From: Pseudonocardia alni
GTDB lineage: Bacteria; Actinomycetota; Actinomycetes; Mycobacteriales; Pseudonocardiaceae
DNA length: 64,000 bases
Reading direction: 5' to 3'
NCBI RefSeq assembly: GCF_002813375.1
Contig: NZ_PHUJ01000003.1
Location: forward strand, 310,001 to 374,000
The notes beneath the pieces are model-generated. The model searched no databases. It saw only the letters and a program-made list of their open reading frames with translations, and was not told the DNA's origin. Positions within the stretch are counted from its first letter, which is position 1; every line of letters starts with the position of its first letter. This document shows, one piece after another, positions 31,835 through 41,703 of the stretch. The position numbers and the translations under genes were made by a program.

Positions 31835-32971
31835 ATGTGGGAGCTCGACGAGGAGCACGAGGCGTTCCGGCGGACCTGTCGGGACTTCACCGACCGTGAG
31901 ATCCGGCCGTTGGTCGAGGAGGCCGAGCAGGCCGGGGCGATCCCGATGCAGCTGTGGAAGCGTCTCGGCGCGGCCGGCCTGCTCGGGCTGGCCACCCCCG
32001 AGGAGCACGGCGGCTCGGACGCGGACGCCCTGGCCGTCGCGCTGCTGGCCGAGGAACTGAGCAGAGCCACCGGCGGGATCGCGGTGACCGCGCTGGTCAG
32101 CGGGTACATGGCGGCGCCCCACCTGGTCCGCCACGGCAGCCCCGACCAGCAGCGGCGCTGGCTCGGCCCGCTCGCCGCGGGCGAGGCGATGGCCGGGATC
32201 GCGGTGACCGAGCCGGGGACCGGTTCCGACGTCGCCGGCATCACCAGCACCGCCCGGCCCGCGGGCGGGGGCTGGACGATCGACGGCCGCAAGATGTTCA
32301 TCACGAACGCCGGGCTGGCCGACGTGCTGGTCGTCGCCGCACGGACCGGCGGGCCCCGGCACTCGGGGATCACCCTGTTCGCGGTGCCCACCGACGCGCC
32401 GGGCCTGTCCGTGGGCCGCCCGCTGCGCAAGATGGGGTGGCACTCCTCGGACACCCGCGAGGTGGTCCTCGACGGCGTCGCCGTCGGCCCCGGGGACGTC
32501 GTGGGTACCGAGAACCGCGGCTTCCACCAGATCATGGAGGGGTTCCAGCTCGAGCGGATCGCGCTGGCCGGGATGGGGCTGGGCCACGCGGCGGAGTGCC
32601 TGGACCTGGTCCGGTCCTACGTCCGCGAGCGCGAGGCGTTCGGCGCCCCGCTCGCCCGGCTGCAGACGATCCGGCACCGCGTCGCGGTGATGGAGATCGA
32701 GCTGGACTCGGCCCGGCTGCTCACCCACCGGGCCGCGGCCCGGCTCTCCTCGGGGCACCCGGAGGCGCAGACCTCGGTGGCCCGGGCCAAGTACGTGGCC
32801 GCGATCGCGGCCAACCGGATCGTCGACGAGGCGGTGCAGCTGTTCGGCGGAGCCGGGTTCGTCGAGGAGTCCCCGGTCGCCCGGCACTACCGCGACGCCC
32901 GGATCCTGCGGATCGGGGGCGGAACCGACGAGATCCAGCTGGAGATCCTCGCCAAGGGGACCGCCGGATGA
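31835..32971 (+). CDS. Acyl-CoA dehydrogenase, isovaleryl-CoA dehydrogenase type (FadE19-like)
   Basis: 378 residues. FAD-dependent acyl-CoA dehydrogenase: AGIAVTEPGTGSDVAGITSTA (residues about 122-142), GRKMFITNAG, the FAD-binding RMGWHSSDTREVVLDGV-like segment, and REAFGAPLARLQTIRHRVA. The usual catalytic Glu of the C-terminal IYEGT motif is replaced by Gly (RIGGGTDEIQ), while Glu240 in FQLERIALAGMGLGH corresponds to the catalytic Glu254 of human isovaleryl-CoA dehydrogenase. This places it with isovaleryl/citronellyl-CoA dehydrogenases. First gene of the operon; its stop overlaps the carboxyltransferase start by 4 nt. Role: isovaleryl-CoA to 3-methylcrotonyl-CoA in leucine breakdown. Confidence 0.92.
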   Translation: MWELDEEHEAFRRTCRDFTDREIRPLVEEAEQAGAIPMQLWKRLGAAGLLGLATPEEHGGSDADALAVALLAEELSRATGGIAVTALVSGYMAAPHLVRHGSPDQQRRWLGPLAAGEAMAGIAVTEPGTGSDVAGITSTARPAGGGWTIDGRKMFITNAGLADVLVVAARTGGPRHSGITLFAVPTDAPGLSVGRPLRKMGWHSSDTREVVLDGVAVGPGDVVGTENRGFHQIMEGFQLERIALAGMGLGHAAECLDLVRSYVREREAFGAPLARLQTIRHRVAVMEIELDSARLLTHRAAARLSSGHPEAQTSVARAKYVAAIAANRIVDEAVQLFGGAGFVEESPVARHYRDARILRIGGGTDEIQLEILAKGTAG

Positions 32972-34497
32972 GCGCCTCGACCACCGGCGCGCCGACCCGG
33001 GCCGACGTCACCGCGGCCCGGGAGCGGGCGCTGGCCGGGGGAGACGCCTCCCGCTGGCCCGGGAAGATGGCGGTGCGCGACCGGCTGCGGGTGCTGTTCG
33101 ACCCCGGCACGTTCGTCGAGGACGGTCTGCTCGCCTCGGTGGCGGCCGACGGTCTGCCCGCCGACGGTGTCGTCACCGGGGTCGGCCGGGTGGACGGCCG
33201 CCGGGTCGCTGTGATCGCCCACGACTTCACCGTGAAGGCCGGGTCCTGGGGGGAGCTGACGTGCGAGAAGCAGATCCGGATCCTGGAACGCGCGGACCGC
33301 GATCTGCTCCCGGTGGTCTACCTGGTCGACTCCGCGGGTGGCCGGTTGACCGACCAGATGGGCTTCTTTCCCGGCAGGCGTGGTGCCTCGGCGATCTTCC
33401 ACCTGCAGGTCCGGCTCTCCGGGCGGGTCCCCCAGATCTGCTGCCTGCACGGCCCCTCTGCCGCCGGAGGGGCCTACATGCCCGCCTTCTGCGACTGGGT
33501 CGGGATGGTCGAGCACAACGCCTCGATGTACCTGGCGAGCCCGCGGGTCGCCGAGAAGGTCACCGGTGAGCGCACCACCCTGGAGGAGATGGGCGGGGCA
33601 CAGATGCACGCCTCGGTCTCCGGCTGCGGCGACGAGGTGTTCGGCTCCGACTGGGAGACCGTCTCGGCCGCCCGTCTGCTGCTGTCCTACCTGCCCGACG
33701 ACTACCGGTCCTCGCCCGCCCGCGCCGAGCCGGTCCCGCCGGAACGGGTGCTCGGCGAGGTCGTGCCACCCGATCCGAACCAGGCCTACGACGTGCGCGA
33801 CGTGATCGAGGGCGTCGTCGACGCGGGCACCTTCTTCGAGATCAAGGCCCGGTGGGCACGGGAGATCGTCGTCGGACTGGCCCGGCTCGAGGGGCGGGTC
33901 GTGGGCCTGGTGGCCAACCAACCCGACGTCCGCAGCGGCGCGATCTTCGTCGACTCCGCCGACAAGGCCGCCCGGTTCGTCTCGATGTGCGATGCCTACG
34001 GGATCCCGCTGGTGTTCCTGCAGGACGTTCCCGGATTCATGGTCGGGGTGGACGTCGAGCGGCAGGGGATCATCCGGCACGGCGCGAAGCTGATCGCCGC
34101 GATGTCCTCGGCGGAGGTCCCGAAGTTCACCGTGGTGCTGCGCAAGGCCTACGCCGCCGGCTACTACGCGATGTGCGCCCCCGGCTTCGAACCCCGCGCG
34201 ACCCTCGCGCTGCCCACCGCCACCATCGGCCCGATGGCGGCCGAGGCCTCGGTGAACGCGGTGTACGCCAACAAGATCGCCGCCATCGGCGACGACGGCG
34301 AGCGGGCCGCCTACGTCGCGGCTCGCACCGCCGAGCAGGAGGCGGACGTGAACCTGCTGCGGATGGGGAGCGACCTGGTCGTCGACGCCGTCGTCGCACC
34401 GGGGGAGCTGCGCGCCGAGCTCGTCGCACGGATGAACGACGCCGACGGCTGGACCCGCACGACCGGGCGTCGGCACCACCTGATCAGCCCTGTGTAG
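32968..34497 (+). CDS. Acyl-CoA carboxylase beta subunit, methylcrotonyl-CoA type (AccD1-like)
   Basis: 509 residues. Carboxyltransferase with two crotonase-like halves: KMAVRDRLRVLFDPGTFVEDG (about 32-52), LPVVYLVDSAGGRLTDQMGFFPGRRGASAIFHLQVRLSGRVPQI spanning 108-152 with the GGAYMPAFCD oxyanion region, then PDVRSGAIFVDSADKAARFVSMCDAYGIPLVFLQDVPGFMVG (about 308-350), the second oxyanion site near KAYAAGYYAMCAPGFEP. DQ...FFPGR and the GxxVERQGIIRHGAKL motif are those of methylcrotonyl-CoA carboxylase beta chains. It partners the biotin subunit encoded five genes on (37.8 kb). Confidence 0.94.
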   Translation: MSASTTGAPTRADVTAARERALAGGDASRWPGKMAVRDRLRVLFDPGTFVEDGLLASVAADGLPADGVVTGVGRVDGRRVAVIAHDFTVKAGSWGELTCEKQIRILERADRDLLPVVYLVDSAGGRLTDQMGFFPGRRGASAIFHLQVRLSGRVPQICCLHGPSAAGGAYMPAFCDWVGMVEHNASMYLASPRVAEKVTGERTTLEEMGGAQMHASVSGCGDEVFGSDWETVSAARLLLSYLPDDYRSSPARAEPVPPERVLGEVVPPDPNQAYDVRDVIEGVVDAGTFFEIKARWAREIVVGLARLEGRVVGLVANQPDVRSGAIFVDSADKAARFVSMCDAYGIPLVFLQDVPGFMVGVDVERQGIIRHGAKLIAAMSSAEVPKFTVVLRKAYAAGYYAMCAPGFEPRATLALPTATIGPMAAEASVNAVYANKIAAIGDDGERAAYVAARTAEQEADVNLLRMGSDLVVDAVVAPGELRAELVARMNDADGWTRTTGRRHHLISPV

Positions 34498-34515
34498 ATC
34501 TGCGAGAGGACGACG

Positions 34516-36438
34516 ATGTCCGAGAGCACGGACCCGCTGGCCGCGTTGATCGCGGAGCCGTTGCGGGCGCTGCCACAGCGGTGGCGGGTACCGGAGCGGG
34601 AGGCCGAGCTGGGGCACGTCCGCGGCTTCGGCACCGACGAGTACTGGGAGTGGGCGGCGAGCCGGCAGCGCTGGATGCGGCCCTGGGAGCGGCTGCGCAC
34701 CGGTGGGCTGCCCGACTTCACCTACTTCGACGGCGGCCTGATCAACGTCGCCGACAACTGTGTGGACCGGTGGGCCGAGGACCCCGCCACCCGGGACCGG
34801 GCGGCGGTGGTGTGGGAGGGCGAGCCGGGCGACACCCGCACGCTGACCTACGGCGAGCTGGCCGTCGAGGTGTCGGCGCTGGCCGCGGGCCTGCGGGAGC
34901 TCGGCGTGTCCCGTGGTGACGTCGTCGCGATCTACATGCCGAACCTGGTGGAGGCGTTCACCACGATCCAGGCGTGCAACCGCATCGGTGCGGTGTACAC
35001 CGTGCTGTTCGCCGGGTTCGGGGAGCAGGCTGTGGGGTCGCGGCTGGCCGCGGCGGGCGCGTCGGTGGTGGTCGTCGCGGACGCGAGCTACCGGCGGGGC
35101 AACCGGGTGGAGCTGCTCGCCACGCTGCGGGCGGCGCGCTCGCGGGCCCCGTCGGTCCGGGCGACGGTGGTGGTCGACCGCACCGGTGACGACACCGCAC
35201 TGACCGGGGGCGAGCACCGCTACGCCGACCTGCTCACCTCGGGGGCGGCCGGGTGCGACGCGGTGGCGCTGGACCCGAACGAGCCGGCGTTCCTGATCTT
35301 CACCAGCGGGACGGAGTCGACCCCGAAGGGGGTGGTGCACTCGGTGGGCGGGTTCCTGGTGGGGACCTGGGCGAACGCGTACTGGCAGGCGGGCCGCCAG
35401 GACGGGGACGTGTACTGGGTGGCGGCGGACGTGGGCTGGCTGACCTTCCCGATCCAGGCGGTGGTCGGCGGGCTGGCGTGCGGGATGACGATCGCCTGCT
35501 TCGAGGGTGCGCTGGACACGCCGTCCACGTCGCGGTTCTACGAGATCTGTGCCCGGCACCGGGTCACGAAGGTGCTGATGGCGCCGACGGTGGCGCGGAT
35601 GCTGCGCAAGTTCGGCGACGACCTGGCCGCGGCGCATCCGGTGGCCCTGTCCTTGATCACGATGCAGGGCGAGCCGCTGGACGCGGACACCTTCGCGTGG
35701 ACGACCCGGACGTTCGACGTGCCGGTGGTCAACGCCTACGGGCAGACCGAGACCGGTTCGACCTGGACCTACCCGGTCGCCGGGGTGGAGGCACTCAAGG
35801 CGGGCTCGGTGGGGACGGCGGTGCCCGGGCACGACTGGGTCGTCGTCGACGACGACGGGGTCGAGGTGCCACCGGGGGTGAAGGGGAACCTGGTGCTGAC
35901 CGCGCCGTTCCCGACCCTGGCCCGGACGGTGTGGGGCGACCACCAGCGGTACCTGGACACCTACTTCGGACGGTTCCCGGGCCGGTACGCCACCCACGAC
36001 GAGGCAGTGGTCGACCACGACGGGCACCTGTGGGTGCTCGGCCGGGCCGACGACGTGATCAACGTGGCGGCGCACCGGATCTCGACGATGGAGATCGAGG
36101 CCGTGGTCACCGCGCACCCGGCGGTGGTGGAGGCGGCGGTGGTCGGGGTGCCGGACCCCACCAAGGGCACCGTCCCGATCGCCTTCGTCACCCTCGGTCC
36201 GGGCGCCGGGCCCGGCGACGTCGCGGCCGAGGTCGGTCGCCGGGTCGTCGCGGAGCTCGGTGGCTACGCCCGGCTGGACCGGGTGCACGTCACGACGGCA
36301 CTGCCGAAGACCCGTACCGGGAAGATCATGCGCAGGCTGCTGCGCGACCTGGTCGTGCACGGCGAGCCCACCGGCGACACCTCCGCGATGGAGGACCGGT
36401 CCGCCCTCGACGCCACCGCCGCGGCGGTACGCGGATGA
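34516..36438 (+). CDS. AMP-forming acyl-CoA synthetase (acetyl/propionyl-CoA synthetase type)
   Basis: 640 residues. An ACAS_N-like start is followed by the adenylation domain: phosphate loop [15 protein letters not shown] near 262-276, [21 protein letters not shown], motif [10 protein letters not shown] (about 412), [41 protein letters not shown] (about 490-530) and the catalytic Lys in [16 protein letters not shown] near 602. In the phosphate loop the usual TTGKPKG is TESTPKG, an unusual substitution seen in some family members. Its place equals FadD35 in the mycobacterial locus; likely it activates a short or branched acid such as isovalerate or itaconate. Start ATG 34516 has GAGAGGA 8 nt upstream. 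Confidence 0.9.
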   Translation: MSESTDPLAALIAEPLRALPQRWRVPEREAELGHVRGFGTDEYWEWAASRQRWMRPWERLRTGGLPDFTYFDGGLINVADNCVDRWAEDPATRDRAAVVWEGEPGDTRTLTYGELAVEVSALAAGLRELGVSRGDVVAIYMPNLVEAFTTIQACNRIGAVYTVLFAGFGEQAVGSRLAAAGASVVVVADASYRRGNRVELLATLRAARSRAPSVRATVVVDRTGDDTALTGGEHRYADLLTSGAAGCDAVALDPNEPAFLIFTSGTESTPKGVVHSVGGFLVGTWANAYWQAGRQDGDVYWVAADVGWLTFPIQAVVGGLACGMTIACFEGALDTPSTSRFYEICARHRVTKVLMAPTVARMLRKFGDDLAAAHPVALSLITMQGEPLDADTFAWTTRTFDVPVVNAYGQTETGSTWTYPVAGVEALKAGSVGTAVPGHDWVVVDDDGVEVPPGVKGNLVLTAPFPTLARTVWGDHQRYLDTYFGRFPGRYATHDEAVVDHDGHLWVLGRADDVINVAAHRISTMEIEAVVTAHPAVVEAAVVGVPDPTKGTVPIAFVTLGPGAGPGDVAAEVGRRVVAELGGYARLDRVHVTTALPKTRTGKIMRRLLRDLVVHGEPTGDTSAMEDRSALDATAAAVRG

Positions 36439-36926
36439 GCGGCGCCGAGGACCGCGCCGTGTCCGGTCGCTGGTTCGAGGAGCTCACGGTGGGGACGGTC
36501 GTCCGGCACGCCACCCGGCGCACCGTCACCGAGACCGACAACGTCCTGTTCACGACCATGACGATGAACCCGGCACCGCTGCACCTCGACGCCGAGTACG
36601 CCGCGGGTACCGAGTTCGGCCGCCCGCTGGTGAACAGCATGTTCACCGTCGCGCTCGTCGTCGGACTCTCGGTCCCGGAGCTCACCCTGGGCACGATCGT
36701 CGCCCAGCTCGGCCTCGACGAGGTCGTGTTCGGGCACCCGGTGTTCCCGGGCGACACCGTCCGGGTGGAGACCGAGGTCGTCTCGGCCCGGGAGTCCCGC
36801 TCCCGGCCGGACGCCGGGATCGTCGTGTTCGAGCACCGCGCCCACAACCAGCACGGCGACCTGGTCTGCCGGGCCCGGCGCACCGGGCTGATGCACCGGC
36901 GCCCCGCCCACGGTGGCCGGTCATGA
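36435..36926 (+). CDS. MaoC family hydratase (Rv2499c-like)
   Basis: 163 residues. Hot-dog MaoC dehydratase: [45 protein letters not shown] (residues 12-56) holds the catalytic Asp/His pair in the [18 protein letters not shown] region; [17 protein letters not shown] is the conserved second half. Orthologous in position to Rv2499c, which is reported to hydrate the unsaturated acyl-CoA before the CitE lyase in itaconate and leucine degradation. Overlaps the neighbours on both sides by 4 nt (ATGA), so the proteins are made in tight coordination. Confidence 0.92.
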   Translation: MSGAEDRAVSGRWFEELTVGTVVRHATRRTVTETDNVLFTTMTMNPAPLHLDAEYAAGTEFGRPLVNSMFTVALVVGLSVPELTLGTIVAQLGLDEVVFGHPVFPGDTVRVETEVVSARESRSRPDAGIVVFEHRAHNQHGDLVCRARRTGLMHRRPAHGGRS

Positions 36927-37732
36927 CCGCGGTGCGCAGCGTCCTGTTCGTGCCCGGCGGCGCCCCGGAGCTGCTCGCGAAGGTCGTCCGCAGCCGGCCC
37001 GACGTCGTCGTCGCCGACCTGGAGGACGCGGTCGCCCCCGCCGACAAGGCCCGGGCCCGCGACGCGGTGGTCACCGCGCTCGCCGCGGACCGCCCCGGCG
37101 CGGGCACGGTGCTGATCCGGGTCAACCCGCCCGGGACGCCCTGGCACGACGACGACCTCGCCGCCGCGGCGGGCGCGGCCGCCGACGGGGTGGTCCTGCC
37201 CAAGTACGAGGACCCCGGCCGGCTCCGCGCGGTGCGGGACGCACTGCCGTCCGGGGCCCGGGTCGTCGTCGGGCTGGAGAGCGCGCTCGGGGTGGCCGAC
37301 GCCCGTGCGCTGCTCGCCGAGGGACCCGACGCCGCCTACTTCGGCGCGGAGGACCTGGTCGCCGACCTGGGCGGACGGCGGACCACCGGCGGCGACGAGG
37401 TGCTGCACGCCCGCAGCGCCGTCCGGCTGGCGGCACACCTCGCCCGGGTCCCGGTGGTCGACCAGGCGGTCGTCGCCGTCCGGGACACCGAGGGGTTCCG
37501 CGCCGACGCCGCCCGCGGCCGCGATCTCGGCTACCACGGCAAGATCTGCCTGCACCCGCTGCAGGTGCAGGCGGCGCACGAGGTCTTCACCCCGTCGGCC
37601 GACGAGCTCGCCCGGGCCCGCCGGGTGCTGGACGCCGCCGGTGGTGGCGTCGGTGTCGTCGACGGGCGGATGGTCGACGCCGTGCACATCGCGATGGCCA
37701 GGGGTGTCCTGGCCCGGGCGGGGGACGCGTGA
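36923..37732 (+). CDS. HpcH/HpaI aldolase/citrate lyase (CitE-like) family, beta-hydroxyacyl-CoA lyase
   Basis: 269 residues. TIM barrel: [43 protein letters not shown] (residues 5-47), with the substrate Arg/metal region; [55 protein letters not shown] (metal ligands Glu in GLES and Asp in AEDL), and [12 protein letters not shown]. In M. tuberculosis the equivalent, Rv2498c, is reported to be a bifunctional lyase for (S)-citramalyl-CoA and (R)-HMG-CoA, ending itaconate and leucine breakdown in acetyl-CoA. The position here, directly after the MaoC hydratase, supports the same role. Confidence 0.92.
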   Translation: MTAVRSVLFVPGGAPELLAKVVRSRPDVVVADLEDAVAPADKARARDAVVTALAADRPGAGTVLIRVNPPGTPWHDDDLAAAAGAAADGVVLPKYEDPGRLRAVRDALPSGARVVVGLESALGVADARALLAEGPDAAYFGAEDLVADLGGRRTTGGDEVLHARSAVRLAAHLARVPVVDQAVVAVRDTEGFRADAARGRDLGYHGKICLHPLQVQAAHEVFTPSADELARARRVLDAAGGGVGVVDGRMVDAVHIAMARGVLARAGDA

Positions 37733-37760
37733 GGAACGCGCTCCGCCGGGAGGAGCCCCC

Positions 37761-39503
37761 GTGCTGACCGACGAACCGCCCCGCCCGCTGCACACCGTCC
37801 TCGTCGCCAACCGCGGCGAGATCGCCGTGCGGGTGATCCGCGCCGCCCGCGACGCCGGCCTGCGCAGCGTCGCCGTGCACGGTGGTCCGGACCGCGACGC
37901 GCTGCACGTCCACGCCGCCGACGCCGCCGTCGCGCTGCCGGGCGACGACGCCGCGTCGACCTACCTCGACGCCCGCGCGCTGGTCGCGGCGGCCCTGTCC
38001 GCGGGCGCCGACGCGGTGCACCCCGGCTACGGGTTCCTCTCCGAGGACGCCGGGTTCGCCGACGCCGTCGTCGCCGCCGGACTGGTGTGGATCGGGCCGC
38101 CGCCGGACACCATCCGGGCGCTGGGGGACAAGGTCGCGGCCCGCCGGATCGCCCGCGAGGTCGGTGCCCCGCTCGCGGCGGGCACCCGGGACCCGGTCCG
38201 TGACGAGGGCGAGGTCCGGGCGTTCGCCGAGGAGCACGGGCTGCCGATCGTGGTGAAGGCCGCCTTCGGCGGCGGCGGGCGCGGCCTGAAGGTGGTGCGC
38301 GACGCCGCCGGCATCCCGGAGGCGTTCGCAGGCGCCGTCCGCGAGGCCACCGCGGCGTTCGGACGCGGCGAGTGCTTCGTCGAACGGTTCCTCGACCGGG
38401 CCCGGCACGTCGAGGCCCAGGTGCTGGCCGACGCGTACGGCACGGTGCAGGTCGTCGGGCTGCGGGACTGCTCGCTGCAGCGCCGCAACCAGAAGCTCGT
38501 CGAGGAGGCACCTGCCCCGTTCCTCACCGCGGCCCAGGAGCGGGAGCTGCGGGGGTCGGCGGCGCGCATCTGCGCGGCCGCGGGCTACGTCGGTGCGGGG
38601 ACCGTCGAGTACCTGCTCGGCGGGGACGGGACCCTGTCCTTCCTGGAGGTCAACACCCGGTTGCAGGTGGAGCACCCGGTCACCGAGGAGTCCACCGGGA
38701 TCGACCTGGTGGCCGAGCAGTTCCGGATCGCGGGCGGCGCGAGGCTCACCGGCGGGCCGGTGCCCGACCGCGGCCACAGCATCGAGTTCCGGCTCACCGC
38801 GGAGGATCCGGCCGCCGGGTTCGTGCCCACACCCGGGCCGCTGCGGGTGTTCCGGATGCCGTCCGGCCCCGGCGTGCGGGTGGACTCCGGCGTCGTCGAG
38901 GGCGACGCCGTCGACGGCCGGTTCGACTCGATGTTCGCCAAGCTCGTGGTCACCGGCCGGGACCGGCCGCAGGCGCTCCGCCGCGCCCGGCGCGCCCTGG
39001 CCGAGGCACGGATCGAGGGGGTGCCGACACCGCTGCCGTTCTACCGTGAGGTCGTCGTCGACCCCGACTTCACCGGCGACGGTCACACCTTCGCCGTGCA
39101 CAACCGGTGGATCGAGGAACGGCCCGTCGCCGTCGGGCCCGGGCCGGTCGGCGACATCCTCACCGTGCGGGTCGGCCGCAGTTCGCTCCCGGTCCCGGTG
39201 CCCGGCCTGGCGGTGCTCGGCGACACCGCGGCGAGGATCCGGCAGGAGTCGGCGGCGCTGCGGCGGGCGGAGACCGCGGGCGCGTCCGGGCCGGTCGTGA
39301 CCGCACCGATGCAGGGCACGATCGTCGCGGTCGCGGTCACCGACGGCACCCGGGTCGCCCGCGGCGACCTGGTCGCGGTGCTGGAGGCGATGAAGATGGA
39401 GAACCGGGTCCTGGCCCACCGCGACGGGACCGTCCGCGGCCTCGCCGTGGCGCCCGGGGACGCGGTCAGCGTCCGCTCGGTGCTCTGCGAGATCGACCGG
39501 TGA
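37761..39503 (+). CDS. Acyl-CoA carboxylase alpha subunit: biotin carboxylase and biotin carrier (AccA1-like)
   Basis: 580 residues from GTG 37761, which is preceded by GGAGG. Biotin carboxylase domain: [22 protein letters not shown] (residues about 15-36), ATP-grasp loop [43 protein letters not shown], and [15 protein letters not shown] near 297. The carrier domain has the biotin Lys in [11 protein letters not shown] near residue 540. The linker between them is short (no full BT domain of the kind in 650-residue MCC alpha chains), similar to AccA3. With the carboxyltransferase upstream it forms methylcrotonyl-CoA carboxylase. Last gene of the operon. Confidence 0.93.
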   Translation: MLTDEPPRPLHTVLVANRGEIAVRVIRAARDAGLRSVAVHGGPDRDALHVHAADAAVALPGDDAASTYLDARALVAAALSAGADAVHPGYGFLSEDAGFADAVVAAGLVWIGPPPDTIRALGDKVAARRIAREVGAPLAAGTRDPVRDEGEVRAFAEEHGLPIVVKAAFGGGGRGLKVVRDAAGIPEAFAGAVREATAAFGRGECFVERFLDRARHVEAQVLADAYGTVQVVGLRDCSLQRRNQKLVEEAPAPFLTAAQERELRGSAARICAAAGYVGAGTVEYLLGGDGTLSFLEVNTRLQVEHPVTEESTGIDLVAEQFRIAGGARLTGGPVPDRGHSIEFRLTAEDPAAGFVPTPGPLRVFRMPSGPGVRVDSGVVEGDAVDGRFDSMFAKLVVTGRDRPQALRRARRALAEARIEGVPTPLPFYREVVVDPDFTGDGHTFAVHNRWIEERPVAVGPGPVGDILTVRVGRSSLPVPVPGLAVLGDTAARIRQESAALRRAETAGASGPVVTAPMQGTIVAVAVTDGTRVARGDLVAVLEAMKMENRVLAHRDGTVRGLAVAPGDAVSVRSVLCEIDR

Positions 39504-39553
39504 GCACCCGGGCACGGTCCTGCTCCGGGGGACCCGGCGCCTAGGATCGGCTC

Positions 39554-40111
39554 ATGGAGCAGGAGTGGGTCCCGCAGGAGGGGACCGGGACGCCCGACGG
39601 CTTCGCCCGGCTGTGGACCCCGCACCGGCTCGCCTACATCCAGGGCGCCGGTGACACCGGCTGCCCGTTCTGCCGGATCGCCCGGGGGGACACCCTGGGC
39701 GACTCGACGGACCCGGACGCGGACAACCTCGTCGTCGCCCGCGGGGACGAGGTGTTCGCGCTGCTCAACCTGCACCCGTACAACCCGGGGCACCTGATGG
39801 TGCTGCCCTACCGGCACGTCGCGGACCTGGAGGACCTCACCGACTCCGAGGCGGGCGAGCTGATGGCGTTCACCCGCCAGGCGGTCGTGACCATGAAGCG
39901 GATCGCGGCGCCGCACGCGTTCAACGTGGGGCTCAACCTGGGCCACGTCGCGGGCGGCTCGCTGGCCGAGCACCTGCACCAGCACGTCGTCCCGCGCTGG
40001 GGCGGGGACGCGAACTTCATCGCCGTCGTCGGGCAGACGAAGGTGATCCCGCAGCTGCTCGCCGAGACCCGCGACCAGCTGGCACAGGCGTGGGAACCGC
40101 CACGTCGCTGA
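39554..40111 (+). CDS. HIT family protein, Ap4A phosphorylase type
   Basis: 185 residues. TGCPFCRIARGD (residues 34-45) is the Zn-type CxxC of the long HIT group, PYNPGHLMVLPYRHVADL precedes the helix, and the catalytic HxHxHx motif is seen as AEHLHQHVVPRW near 138-149. It matches the Rv2613c-type protein, a diadenosine tetraphosphate phosphorylase, in both sequence character and place before pgsA. TAGGAT (39543-39548) lies 5 nt before ATG 39554, an arrangement expected for a leaderless transcript. This is the first gene of the phosphatidylinositol mannoside block. Confidence 0.92.
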   Translation: MEQEWVPQEGTGTPDGFARLWTPHRLAYIQGAGDTGCPFCRIARGDTLGDSTDPDADNLVVARGDEVFALLNLHPYNPGHLMVLPYRHVADLEDLTDSEAGELMAFTRQAVVTMKRIAAPHAFNVGLNLGHVAGGSLAEHLHQHVVPRWGGDANFIAVVGQTKVIPQLLAETRDQLAQAWEPPRR

Positions 40112-40205
40112 CTCCGGCCGCGCCGACGGCGGGCGGACCCGGTGTCGGACTACGCTGGCAGCGTCCCCCACCGCCGCCGTCCTGCACGGGAGCACGCAGC
40201 CGCCG

Positions 40206-40820
40206 ATGCTGAACCTGTTCGCCCGCGCGCACGTCAACCGGCTCACCGACCCCGTCGGGCGGGCCCTGATCGACCGTGGTGTCAGCCCGGACACCGTGAC
40301 CGTGCTCGGCACCGTCGGGGCCGTGACCTGCTCGTTGGCGTTCCTGCCGACCGGCCTGCTGGCCCTCGGCGCGGTGCTGGTCACCCTCTTCGTGCTGACC
40401 GACCTGATCGACGGCGCGATGGCCCGCGCCCGCGGGCACGGCACCCCGTTCGGGGCGGTGCTCGACTCCACCTGCGACCGGATCGTCGACGGCGCCCTGT
40501 TCGCCGGGCTCGCCTGGTGGGCGCTGACCGGCGGGGCCGAGCCCCTGGCCGGCGCCGCCGCGCTGGTGGCCCTGGTCGGTGGCCAGATCGTGTCGTACGT
40601 CAAGGCCCGCGCCGAGTCCGTCGGGCTCACCGCCGAGGGCGGCCTCGTCGAACGCGCCGAACGGCTCATCCTCGGCCTGGTCGGGGCGTTCCTGTCCGGC
40701 ATCGGGGTGCCGTGGGCGCTGACCGTCACCCTCGTCGTGCTGGCGATCGGGACGGCGGTGACCCTCGGCCAGCGGATCCTGGCGGTGCGGCGCAGCTCCC
40801 GCGAGGCACCGCGTGCCTGA
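40206..40820 (+). CDS. pgsA: Phosphatidylinositol phosphate synthase (CDP-alcohol phosphotransferase)
   Basis: 204 residues with about six membrane segments. The CDP-alcohol phosphotransferase motif DLIDGAMARARGHGTPFGAVLDSTCDRIVD (residues 66-95; D-x2-DG-x2-AR-x8-G-x3-D-x3-D) is complete, including all four Asp. Actinobacterial enzymes with this context condense CDP-diacylglycerol with inositol 1-phosphate, giving phosphatidylinositol phosphate at the membrane. The next gene (patA-like) overlaps its 3' end by 8 nt. The place next to pimA supports the phosphatidylinositol role over phosphatidylglycerol synthesis. Confidence 0.94.
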   Translation: MLNLFARAHVNRLTDPVGRALIDRGVSPDTVTVLGTVGAVTCSLAFLPTGLLALGAVLVTLFVLTDLIDGAMARARGHGTPFGAVLDSTCDRIVDGALFAGLAWWALTGGAEPLAGAAALVALVGGQIVSYVKARAESVGLTAEGGLVERAERLILGLVGAFLSGIGVPWALTVTLVVLAIGTAVTLGQRILAVRRSSREAPRA

Positions 40821-41703
40821 CCTGCGGACGCGCACCGCCGACGCGTTGAGCGCCGCCGGGTACGCGGCGGGCTGGCGGGTCGCGGGGCGGCTCCCGGCCG
40901 GCGTCGCCGGACGGGTGTTCGACGCAGGCGCCGCGCTCGCGGTCCGCCGCGACGGCCCCGGGGTGCGACGGCTGCGGCACAACCTGCGCCGGGCCCGTCC
41001 CGACGCGACCCCCGCCGAGCTCGACGCACTGGTCGCCGCCGGGATGCGCAGCTACGCCCGCTACTGGCGCGAGGCGTTCGCACTGCCCGGCCTCGACCCC
41101 GCCGCGGTGCACGCCGCGATGCACCCGCACGCCCACGGCGTCGCCGGCGCGCTGGCGGCCACCCGGTCCGGGCGCGGGGTCGTGTTCGCCCTCCCGCACG
41201 CCGGCAACTGGGACCTCGCCGGGCTCTACCTGCTGCGCGAGCTCGACCGGCTCGGGCTCGAACCGGCGCTGACCACCGTCGTGCAGCGGCTGCGCCCCGA
41301 GCCGCTGTTCCGCCGGTTCCTCGCCTACCGGCGCGCGCTCGGGTTCGAGGTCGTGACCGCCGACGACCCCCGCGCCGCGCACCGCGCGCTGACCGGGCGG
41401 CTGCGCCGCGGCGGGGTCGTCTGCCTGGTCGCCGACCGCGACCTGACCGGCACCGGGACCGGCGTGACGTTCCTCGGAGGGCCCGCCCGGCTGCCGTCCG
41501 GCCCGGCGCGGCTCGCCCGGCTCACCGGCGCCGCGCTGCACCCGGCCTACCCCTACTTCACCGACGACGCCTGGGGCGTCGAGGTCGGCGTGCCGGTCCC
41601 GCCCGGTCCCGGCGCCGTCCAGCACCTCGCCGACGCGTTCGGCGACATGATCGCCCGCCGTCCGTGGGACTGGCACATGCTCCAGCCGGTCGGCACGGGA
41701 TGA
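40813..41703 (+). CDS. patA: Phosphatidylinositol mannoside acyltransferase (PatA-like)
   Basis: 296 residues from GTG 40813. LpxL/HtrB-type acyltransferase: GRGVVFALPHAGNWDLAGLYLLRELDRLGL (residues about 118-147) with the HxxxxD-like catalytic pattern HAGNWD; RFLAYRRALGFEVV, LRRGGVVCLVADRDLTGTGTGVTFLGGPARLPSGPARLARLTGAAL follow. In mycobacteria the same-position gene (Rv2611c) acylates the mannose of PIM1/PIM2. Peripheral inner-membrane enzyme. It overlaps pgsA by 8 nt and pimA by 4 nt. Confidence 0.92.
   Translation: MPDLRTRTADALSAAGYAAGWRVAGRLPAGVAGRVFDAGAALAVRRDGPGVRRLRHNLRRARPDATPAELDALVAAGMRSYARYWREAFALPGLDPAAVHAAMHPHAHGVAGALAATRSGRGVVFALPHAGNWDLAGLYLLRELDRLGLEPALTTVVQRLRPEPLFRRFLAYRRALGFEVVTADDPRAAHRALTGRLRRGGVVCLVADRDLTGTGTGVTFLGGPARLPSGPARLARLTGAALHPAYPYFTDDAWGVEVGVPVPPGPGAVQHLADAFGDMIARRPWDWHMLQPVGTG

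Noticed and set aside
32887..36360. A 1157-codon minus-strand frame opposite accD and the acyl-CoA synthetase
   Set aside because: His/Arg/Gly-rich antisense shadow; both plus-strand genes are unambiguous.
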